From NCBI GenBank assembly GCA_038200275.1, contig JBBPYC010000058.1:1-12080 (forward strand): DNA of 12,080 nucleotides. The letters are read 5' to 3'. Below the pieces are notes generated by a model. That model made no database searches. It was not told where the DNA came from and saw nothing but the letters and a program-made list of their open reading frames with translations. Source of the DNA: JBBPYC01 sp038200275. Lineage in GTDB: Bacteria; Pseudomonadota; Gammaproteobacteria; Burkholderiales; Burkholderiaceae_C. Positions 6,542 to 12,080 of the stretch are shown piece by piece; position 1 is the stretch's first letter; each line of letters begins with the position of its first letter. The position numbers were made by a program, and so were the translations under genes.

Positions 6542-7540
6542 ATGCAATACCAGAACTTGGGCAAAAGCCCGCTGCAGGTGTCCCGGCTCTGCCTGGGCAC
6601 GATGATGTTCGGCGACCAGACCGAACTTGCGGAAGCCCGCGACATCGTTGCGTTCGGCGCCGAGCACGGCGTCAACTTCATCGACACCGCCGATGTCTAC
6701 ACGACCGGCGCCTCGGAGACGATGGTGGGCGAACTGCTCAAAGGCCAGCGGCACGACTGGGTGCTCGCGACCAAGGTCGGCAACAAGATGTCGGAGCGGC
6801 CGAACGAAGGACGCTATTCAACGAGCTGGATGCTGCGCGAATGCGAAGCGAGCCTGCAACGTCTCGGCACCGACCACATCGACATCTACTACCTGCACCG
6901 CGACTACCTGAGGCTGGACCTCGAAGAGCCGCTGCGTGCGATCCAGATGCTGCTGGCGGCCGGGAAGATTCGGTATTGGGGCTTGTCGAACTTTCGCGGT
7001 TGGCGCATCGCACAGGCGGTGCACTTGGCGCGCGAACTTGGCATGCCCGCGCCGGTCGTCTGCCAGCCTTATTACAACTTGTTGAACCGCTTGCCCGAAG
7101 TCGAAGTGCTCGAAGCTTGTGCGCACTACGGCATCGGCGTGGTGCCGTACAGCCCGATCGCACGCGGCGTGCTGTCGGGCAAATACGCGCCGGGCGCTGT
7201 GCCAGACACCACCACCCGTGCTGGCCGCGGCGATGCACGCATGATGCAGACCGAGTTCCGCGTGGAGTCGCTGCAAATTGCCGATAAGCTGAAAGCCCAC
7301 TGCACACAAAAAGGCGTCGCGCTCTCGCATTTCGCGACCGCCTGGGTACTTGCAAACCGTGCAGTAAGCGCTGTGATCGCGGGACCGCGCACGCTGGCCC
7401 AGTGGCAGGATTACTTCGGCGCACTCGACTGCACGATCGACGAAGTCGATGAAGCATTGGTCGATTCGCTGGTGCCACCCGGCCATCCGTCCACACCGGG
7501 CTATACGGACCCGGCTTATCCGCTGGCTGCACGCCGCTGA
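6542..7540 (+). CDS. Aldo/keto reductase
   Basis: 332-aa NADPH-dependent aldo/keto reductase of the TIM-barrel superfamily, in the YajO/Tas-like bacterial group. The catalytic tetrad is present: Asp48 and Tyr53 (FIDTADVY), Lys78 (ATKVG) and His119 (YYLHRDY). LGLSNFRGW-type sequence (YWGLSNF) and VVPYSPIARGVLSGKY are typical barrel elements. The C-terminal VIAGPRTLAQWQDYFGAL is the usual cofactor 2'-phosphate site region. The start is supported by GGAGA at 6531-6535, six bases from the ATG; the frame is open further upstream to 5756, but only as an overlap inside aroG. It lies 26 bp after aroG and is probably co-transcribed with it, so it may fall under the same attenuator. The physiological substrate is not known. 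Confidence 0.92.
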   Translation: MQYQNLGKSPLQVSRLCLGTMMFGDQTELAEARDIVAFGAEHGVNFIDTADVYTTGASETMVGELLKGQRHDWVLATKVGNKMSERPNEGRYSTSWMLRECEASLQRLGTDHIDIYYLHRDYLRLDLEEPLRAIQMLLAAGKIRYWGLSNFRGWRIAQAVHLARELGMPAPVVCQPYYNLLNRLPEVEVLEACAHYGIGVVPYSPIARGVLSGKYAPGAVPDTTTRAGRGDARMMQTEFRVESLQIADKLKAHCTQKGVALSHFATAWVLANRAVSAVIAGPRTLAQWQDYFGALDCTIDEVDEALVDSLVPPGHPSTPGYTDPAYPLAARR

Positions 7541-7582
7541 CATCGCAGCGTTGCAAACCAGCCCCCTGCATCGCCCTTCGCC

Positions 7583-8506
7583 GTGAACATCGACCACGCA
7601 AGCACGCTTCGCCTGTTTCCCGGCTTCGCAAAACGAACCGTCGAAGTCGAGCCCGGACTGCACATCAACGCCGTGCTCGGTGGCCACGGCCCACCGCTGT
7701 TGCTGCTTCATGGCCATCCGCAGACGCTCGCCATCTGGCACAAGGTGGCACAGCGGCTTGCGCAAATGTTCACGGTGGTGGCGGCCGATCTGCGCGGCTA
7801 CGGCGATTCGTCAAAACCCTCTGGCACGGCCGACCATTCGAACTATTCGAAGCGGACGCTTGCGCGCGATCAACTTGTATTGATGCGCAGTCTGGGCTTC
7901 GACCGGTTCGATGTGCTTGCACACGACCGCGGCGCACGCGTTGCGCACCGGCTGGCGGTCGATCACCCGCAGGCGGTGTCCCGGCTGGTCCTGCTCGACG
8001 CGGCGCCGACCCTTGCGATGTATGAGCAGACCAGCGACGCGTTTGCACGCGCTTACTGGCACTGGTTTTTCCTGATTCAGCCCGCGCCGCTGCCCGAGCG
8101 GCTCATCGAGGCCGATCCGGCCGCTTATTTGCGCGACGTGATGGGTCGGCGCAGCGCCGGCATGGCGCCGTTCGATGCCGATGCGCTGGCCGAGTACACA
8201 CGCTGTCTTGCGTTGCCGGGCACGGCGCATGGCATCTGCGAAGACTACCGCGCTGCCGCGGGCATGGACCTCGATCACGAGCGAGACGACCGCGCGCAGA
8301 GCCGTCGGATCGAGGCGCCGCTGCACGTGTTGTGGGGCCGGGACGGTGTGATCCAGCGCTGCTTCGATCCGCTGGCCGAATGGCGGCAACTTGCCAACTT
8401 AGTCGATGGCGTGGCATTGCCGTGTGGTCACTACATCGCTGAAGAAGCGCCCGATGCGCTGCTGGCGCAAGTGCTGCCCTTTTTGGGTGCAATCGACGCC
8501 GCATAG
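7583..8506 (+). CDS. Alpha/beta hydrolase, haloacetate (fluoroacetate) dehalogenase-like
   Basis: 307 aa from GTG 7583. It closely follows the fluoroacetate dehalogenase layout: LLLHGHPQT oxyanion-hole region (41-48), DLRGYGDSSKP, the nucleophile elbow AHDRGAR with Asp115 and the two carboxylate-binding arginines Arg116 and Arg119, Asp139 (LLDAAPT), YWHWFF with His160 and Trp161, CEDYRAAA with Tyr222, and catalytic His283 in CGHYIAEEAP. These match the Asp-Arg-Arg-Asp-His-Trp-Tyr-His set known from the Rhodopseudomonas enzyme RPA1163. The fluoride-pocket Trp185 of that enzyme has no clear counterpart here (RRSAG at about 189-193). It may therefore act on another haloacid or ester. It starts 42 bp after the aldo/keto reductase, probably in the same transcript. 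No Shine-Dalgarno is evident. Confidence 0.85.
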   Translation: MNIDHASTLRLFPGFAKRTVEVEPGLHINAVLGGHGPPLLLLHGHPQTLAIWHKVAQRLAQMFTVVAADLRGYGDSSKPSGTADHSNYSKRTLARDQLVLMRSLGFDRFDVLAHDRGARVAHRLAVDHPQAVSRLVLLDAAPTLAMYEQTSDAFARAYWHWFFLIQPAPLPERLIEADPAAYLRDVMGRRSAGMAPFDADALAEYTRCLALPGTAHGICEDYRAAAGMDLDHERDDRAQSRRIEAPLHVLWGRDGVIQRCFDPLAEWRQLANLVDGVALPCGHYIAEEAPDALLAQVLPFLGAIDAA

Positions 8507-8622
8507 ACCCCCTGAAGCTTGCTGAGATCTCCGCGCGCTTTTCTTTGCAATGCCCTGGCTGACGCGCGGTCAAGTGATTTACCTACCTGTTGAGGTGTAT
8601 GGATTGCCAACAATGCACCAAG

Positions 8623-8640
8623 TGCCGGATCCATCCGGCA
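8623..8640 (+). repeat. Perfect hairpin upstream of the DUF892 gene
   Basis: TGCCGGA (8623-8629), loop TCCA, then TCCGGCA (8634-8640) form a 7-bp stem. A short T-run follows only after 13 bases (8653-8658), so it is at best a weak terminator of the upstream operon. It could equally be part of the 5' untranslated region of the next gene. The rest of the 180-bp gap 8507-8686 holds nothing I can name. Confidence 0.5.
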
Positions 8641-8686
8641 TGGCTTAAAGCAATTTTTCTCCTCTTTTCATTACGAAAGCCCACAA

Positions 8687-9187
8687 ATGGCCAAGATCAC
8701 CAAACTTGAAGAACTCTATGTCGACGAACTGAAAGACCTGTGGTCTGCCAACGACCAGATGGTCCGCGCGCTGAAGAAGATTGCACCGCAAGCAACCAAC
8801 GAAAAGCTGAAGTCGATGCTCGCCAAGTCCCCGGAAGGCATCGCCAAGCACACCGAGCTGCTCAAAAAGCTGATCGAAGCGCAAGGTGAAACACCGTCCA
8901 AAGAGCATTGCAAAGGCATGGAAGGCCTGGCAACCGAGGCGATCAAGCACACGGTCGAAGAAGCACCTGCCAAGGGGCCGGTGCTCGATGCTGCCATCAT
9001 TGCCCAATACCAGCGCATGACGCACTACGGCATCACCGGCTTCGGTACGGTTGCTGCATTTGCCAAAGCTTTGAAACTCGACAGCGATGTGAAGCAACTC
9101 GACGCTGCTACAAAAGACATGTACAACAGCGACGAGCTGATGACCGAGTTGGCCGAGTCGGCTGTGAACGTTAAAGCCGTCAAGTAA
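8687..9187 (+). CDS. DUF892 ferritin-like protein (YciE/YciF type)
   Basis: 166-aa, mostly helical protein of the YciE/YciF ferritin-like family (DUF892). Family features visible: the N-terminal LEELYVDELKDLWSANDQ stretch, the H-TELLKKLIEA helix, EHCKGMEGL, then PVLDAAIIAQYQRMTHYGI followed by GF/T-V-A-A-FAKAL, which supplies the Glu/His/Gln-rich positions of a four-helix di-iron-like bundle. Relatives are induced by general, salt and oxidative stress in enterobacteria; their reaction is not settled. Length matches the family. The start is the first ATG; only a weak GAAAG precedes it. It is transcribed toward cueR (convergent, 33-bp gap) and is flanked upstream by a hairpin. There is no evident link to copper beyond location. 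Confidence 0.9.
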   Translation: MAKITKLEELYVDELKDLWSANDQMVRALKKIAPQATNEKLKSMLAKSPEGIAKHTELLKKLIEAQGETPSKEHCKGMEGLATEAIKHTVEEAPAKGPVLDAAIIAQYQRMTHYGITGFGTVAAFAKALKLDSDVKQLDAATKDMYNSDELMTELAESAVNVKAVK

Positions 9188-9220
9188 GTCTTCCAGGCCG
9201 CGGCCCAAGCGGTCTGAGTC

Positions 9221-9622
9221 TCAAGGAATGCCTGATCCCGCCAAGTCTTGGAGGATCGGGCATTCCGGTCGGGTATCGCCCGCACAGCATGCGACCAGAT
9301 GCGCGAGCGTGCGCTGCATTGACTGCAGCGCTTCGATGCGCTTGGAAAGTTCACCGGCATGCTTTTCAGCGATTCGTTTGACACGTGCACTGGCGCGTCG
9401 TCGGTCTCTCCACAAGCCGACCAATTCGCCGATTTCTTTGATCGAGAACCCGAGATCGCGTCCGCGCTTGATAAAGCGCAAGCTGTGCACATCGACTCCC
9501 GTGTACTGCCGGTAGCCGCTTTCGCTGCGCGCCACGGTACCCAGCAAGCCGAGTGATTCATAGTGCCGCACCATCTTGGCCGAAACCCCGGATTGGGCAG
9601 CCACTGCACCAATATTCAGCAT
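9221..9622 (-). CDS. cueR: Copper-responsive MerR-family regulator CueR
   Basis: 133 aa from ATG 9622, where the family N-terminus begins (MLNIGAVAAQSGVSAKMVRH). A GTG at 9646 overlapping the copZ stop would add eight unconserved residues but would give translational coupling. It has an N-terminal winged helix-turn-helix (YRQYTGVDVHSLRFIKRGRD), a dimerisation helix, and a C-terminal metal loop CCAGDTRPECPI. Cys113 and Cys121 keep the spacing of E. coli CueR Cys112 and Cys120. Ser78 stands where monovalent-ion sensors have Ser. It should bind Cu(I), Ag(I) or Au(I) and activate promoters with long spacers. It lies directly downstream of copZ, and two matching operators are present between copZ and copA. 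Autoregulation through the copZ promoter is likely. Confidence 0.93.
   Translation of the reverse strand: MLNIGAVAAQSGVSAKMVRHYESLGLLGTVARSESGYRQYTGVDVHSLRFIKRGRDLGFSIKEIGELVGLWRDRRRASARVKRIAEKHAGELSKRIEALQSMQRTLAHLVACCAGDTRPECPILQDLAGSGIP
9225..9266 (+). repeat. Long hairpin across the cueR 3' end
   Basis: Arms GGAATGCCTGATCC (9225-9238) and GGATCGGGCATTCC (9253-9266) pair over 14 bp. The one non-Watson-Crick pair (9233:9258) is G-U on plus-strand RNA but A-C on the cueR mRNA. An inner CCAAG (9241-9245) and CTTGG (9247-9251) extend the stem. The structure therefore fits the DUF892 transcript better than the cueR transcript. No T-run follows. It overlaps the last codons of cueR. Confidence 0.7.
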
Positions 9623-9642
9623 TGCCGTGACGCCGGCCAATT

Positions 9643-9837
9643 TCACGCGACTTGGTAGCCTTCAGCGGTGATTGCATTCGCAAGCACTTCGCGCAACTGG
9701 TCTGACTGCACCTCGACTCGATTTGCGCCCAGGTTCACTTTGACTTGGGCCTGCGGGTCGACCGCTTGAATTGCCTGCGTCACGGCACGCTCACAGTGGC
9801 TGCACGTCATGCCTTGCACATCGAATGTTTGATTCAT
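9643..9837 (-). CDS. copZ: Copper chaperone CopZ (heavy-metal-associated domain)
   Basis: 64-aa single HMA-domain protein from ATG 9837. GMTCSHC (residues 9-15, Cys12 and Cys15) is the Cu(I)-binding loop. The rest follows the beta-alpha-beta-beta-alpha-beta fold (AVTQAIQAVDP, VKVNLGANRVEV, LREVLANAITAEGYQVA). It should carry Cu(I) in the cytoplasm to the CopA ATPase. The start is supported by GGAG at 9846-9849, eight bases upstream; a longer frame to 9906 is not conserved. It is first gene of a copZ-cueR unit and diverges from copA, with a CueR-type promoter 75-105 bp upstream. Confidence 0.93.
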   Translation of the reverse strand: MNQTFDVQGMTCSHCERAVTQAIQAVDPQAQVKVNLGANRVEVQSDQLREVLANAITAEGYQVA

Positions 9838-9845
9838 GGAAAACG

Positions 9846-9849
9846 CTCC
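9846..9849 (-). promoter_or_regulatory. Shine-Dalgarno of copZ
   Basis: GGAG on the minus strand, eight bases before ATG 9837, decides the short start of copZ. Confidence 0.6.
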
Positions 9850-9908
9850 GTCATCCGGGGAAATGGATTTGCCGCCCGCTTGCGCGGTCCAGGCAAGTTC
9901 GAGCAATC

Positions 9909-9940
9909 AGGTTAAACCTTTCCCCTGTGGGAAGCTAAAG
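9909..9940 (-). promoter_or_regulatory. CueR-type operator/promoter for copZ-cueR
   Basis: On the minus strand a dyad, CTTCCC (9930-9935) then GGGGAAAGG (9917-9925), is followed by TTTAACCT. Candidate -35 TTTAGC (9934-9939) and -10 TAACCT (9909-9914) are 19 bp apart, the long spacing used by MerR-family activators. The dyad resembles CueR boxes (CCTTCCC...GGGAAGG). Confidence 0.7.
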
Positions 9941-9993
9941 AGGCACCCACACGTTTTTCGGTATTTGCCCGTTGGGTTTTGTACTCGATCTTC

Positions 9994-10024
9994 TTGACCT
10001 TCCCCTCATGGCAAGGATTAGGCT
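9994..10024 (+). promoter_or_regulatory. CueR-type operator/promoter for copA
   Basis: -35 TTGACC (9994-9999) and -10 TAGGCT (10019-10024) are separated by 19 bp. Between them lies the dyad CCTTCCCC (9998-10005) and GGCAAGG (10010-10016), a close match to known CueR boxes of copA promoters. The -10 ends six bases before the GTG at 10031. Confidence 0.85.
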
Positions 10025-10030
10025 GTTGAC

Positions 10031-12080
10031 GTGATCACCATTGTCGATGCTACGTCCACCGTTTCCGCTCCTCCCGTTGCAGATGCTGGTCTTGCAGCCA
10101 GCGTGGCCGCCATGCATCACTTCTCGGTCGGCGGCATGACTTGCGCGTCCTGCGTAATGCGCGTGGAGCGGGCAATCAAAAAAGTCCCTGGTGTGCGCGA
10201 AGTCAGCGTGAACCTGGCCACCGAGACGGCACACGTGGTCTACGACGCAGCCGTGGGCACCGATGCGCGCTTTGCGCGTGCAGTGCGCGACGCCGGCTAC
10301 GAGCCGCGCAGCAACGCGCAGGCCGATTTGGCTGCCGACGCAGCAGCGTCGCCATGGGCCGGCGCCGCACCGGTGGTGGTCGGCATTGCGTTGTCGCTGC
10401 CGTTGGTGTTGCCGATGGCGTTGGCACCGCTCGGCATTCACTGGATGCTGCCGGCGTGGCTGCAGTTCGCGCTGGCCACGCCGGTGCAGTTCTGGCTCGG
10501 CGCGCGGTTTTATCGCGGTGCCTGGCATGCAATAAAGGGCCGTACGGGCAACATGGATCTGCTGGTCGCGTTGGGCACCAGCGCAGGCTGGGCGCTGTCG
10601 GTGTGGCTTTGGCTCGACGCAGCCACTGCTGGCCGTGCTGCGCCGCCACACCTTTATTTCGAAGCATCGGCGGTGGTCGTCACGCTGGTGCTGCTCGGCA
10701 AGTGGCTCGAAGCGCGCGCCAAGCGTCAGACCACCGGTGCCATCCGTGCGTTGCATGCGCTGCAGCCGGCCATCGCCCACCTGCGCCGCGCCGATGGCAG
10801 CGAGATCGACGTGCCGATCAACGAGCTGCTCGCCGGTGACATCGCCGCTGTGCGCCCAGGCGAGCGGGTGCCCGCCGACGGCACCGTGGCCGAAGGCCTT
10901 ACCGAAGTCGACGAATCGATGTTGACCGGCGAGCCGTTGCCGGTGCCCCGGCAGCCCGGCGACCGGCTCACCGGCTCACCGGCGGCAGCATCAATGGCGA
11001 CGGGCTGGTGCTGCTGCGCGTGGATGCAACGGGTGCAGGCAGTGTGCTGGCACGCATCATTCAATTGGTCGAGCAGGCGCAAATGGCCAAGGCGCCGATC
11101 CAGCGGCTCGTGGACAAGGTCTCGGCGGTGTTCGTGCCGGTCGTGTTGGTGCTTGCTGCACTGACCTTGATCGGCTGGCTGCTGCACGGCGCGGCGTTCG
11201 AGGTGGCGCTGATTCATGCGGTCACGGTACTGGTCATTGCCTGCCCCTGCGCACTCGGGCTGGCCACACCGGTAGCGGTGATCACGGGCACCGGCGTGGC
11301 CGCGCGGCACGGCTTGTTGTTCAAGGACGTGCAAGCACTCGAGACCGCGCACCGGGTCGACACGGTGGCGTTCGACAAGACCGGCACGCTGACCTTGGGC
11401 CGGCCGCGCCTCGTGGTGTTCGAAGCGCTGGCCCTGAGCGAAGGCGAATCCGAAGATGCGCTGCTGGCTGCACTGGCCAGCGTGCAAAGTGCGAGCGAAC
11501 ATCCGCTGGCGCGGGCCGTGCTCGACGCCGCGCACTCCCGCGGGCTGCAGTGGAAGTCCCCGAAACAGTCCGCGTGCCGTACCGGGGCGTGGCACCGAAG
11601 GCGAAACCGATGGCCGCAGCTACCTGATCGGCAGCCTGCGTTGGGCCCAGGAAATGGATGCGGACTGGGCGGCCGACCCGTCGCTGGCCGAGCGCATCGC
11701 GGCGTTGCAGGCCACTGGCGCGACGCTGTCGTGCGCGTTGGAACGGCTGGCCGATGGGCGATTGCGGCCGCGCGCGCTGCTTGCGTTCGGCGACGAGCCC
11801 AAGCCCGGCGTGGCTGAGGTGCTGCACACGTTGCGGCAACGCGGCCTGCGCGTGGTGATGATTACCGGCGACAGCCGTGCTGCAGCCCTTGCGATGGCAG
11901 ACCGGCTCGGGTTTGCAGCGGCCGAAGTGCGCGCCGACGTGTTGCCCGGTGACAAGGCGGCCGTCATGCAACAACTGCAACGTGGAGATGAGCAAGCAGC
12001 ACCGTCAGTCGAGGGCCTGCCGCGCCACGTGGTGGCCATGGTGGGCGACGGCGTGAACGATGCACCGGCGCTTGCCGCTG
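10031..12080 (+). pseudogene. copA: Copper-exporting P1B-type ATPase CopA, frameshifted, continues past window
   Basis: Encodes a Cu(I)-exporting inner-membrane ATPase in three frames. Frame one, from GTG 10031 (or ATG 10112), has an HMA domain with GMTCASC (Cys38, Cys41), the first membrane helices, the DESMLTGEPLPV actuator motif, then breaks at about 10975. Frame two gives VLLRVDATGAGSVL, VIACPCALGLATP (CPC copper site), the phosphorylation motif DKTGTLT and SEHPLA, then breaks between about 11550 and 11590. Frame three gives RAVPGRGTEGETDGRSYLIG, MITGDS and GDGVNDAPALA to the window edge. The first break is caused by an 8-bp tandem duplication (10967-10982); the second is a net one-base gain or two-base loss. 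All core motifs survive, so loss is recent, or the second lesion is a sequence error. The CueR promoter is intact. Confidence 0.88.
10967..10982 (+). repeat. 8-bp perfect tandem duplication inside copA
   Basis: CTCACCGG occurs twice in a row (10967-10974 and 10975-10982). Removing one copy restores the frame exactly: GDRLTGGSINGDGLVLLRV, as expected after the TGEP motif in CopA proteins. Confidence 0.9.

Noticed and set aside
6818..7765. Minus-strand frame of 315 codons opposite the aldo/keto reductase
   Set aside because: Antisense to two well-supported genes; the translation shows no motif.
8531..8569. Inverted repeat CCGCGCG/CGCGCGG as terminator of the aroG operon
   Set aside because: The loop is 25 bases and no T-run follows; likely chance in GC-rich sequence.
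1..12080. CRISPR arrays, tRNA or rRNA genes
   Set aside because: No regularly spaced direct repeats and no tRNA- or rRNA-like sequence were recognised by eye; a tRNAscan or Infernal run was not possible here.

Overview
The window looks like a chromosomal segment of a GC-rich betaproteobacterium, probably Burkholderiales and perhaps near Comamonadaceae. This rests on the high GC and on the style of the TldD, type I DAHP synthase, DUF892 and CueR proteins. It is an inference; no rRNA or other marker gene is present. Ordinary metabolic genes are mixed with mobile-element debris and several broken genes.

Layout. (1) 1-1037 is insertion-sequence debris: the 3' end of an IS630-type transposase lies tail to tail with a frameshifted, truncated IS481-type transposase. 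(2) 1070-2751, minus strand, is a two-gene unit: a short-chain dehydrogenase followed by an HSL-type alpha/beta hydrolase. (3) 3031-4491 is an intact tldD, then a decayed cyclase-family (kynurenine-formamidase-like) fragment ending at 5013. (4) 5064-5110 is a GC-rich palindromic block. (5) 5208-6515 is the regulatory highlight. A 24-codon leader peptide packed with Phe, Tyr and Trp codons is followed by a strong intrinsic terminator and then a type I DAHP synthase (aroG), which has the hallmarks of transcription attenuation by aromatic amino acids. An aldo/keto reductase and a haloacetate-dehalogenase-like hydrolase follow closely on the same strand. (6) 8687-9187 encodes a DUF892 ferritin-like protein. 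(7) 9221-12080 is a copper-homeostasis locus: copZ and cueR on the minus strand, diverging from a copA P1B-type ATPase. A CueR-type operator with a 19-bp-spaced promoter faces each direction.

copA is interrupted by two frameshifts. The first is exactly explained by an 8-bp tandem duplication. With the cyclase and IS481 remnants this makes three broken genes in 12 kb, meaning either real genome erosion or, for some lesions, assembly error. If copA is truly dead, the sensor (CueR) and chaperone (CopZ) survive without their local exporter.

A second theme is start-codon architecture. tldD, the aroG leader peptide and copA each have a -10-like hexamer ending 6-7 nt before the start codon and no Shine-Dalgarno sequence, as expected for leaderless mRNAs. 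By contrast the SDR gene, the aldo/keto reductase gene and copZ have clear ribosome-binding sites.
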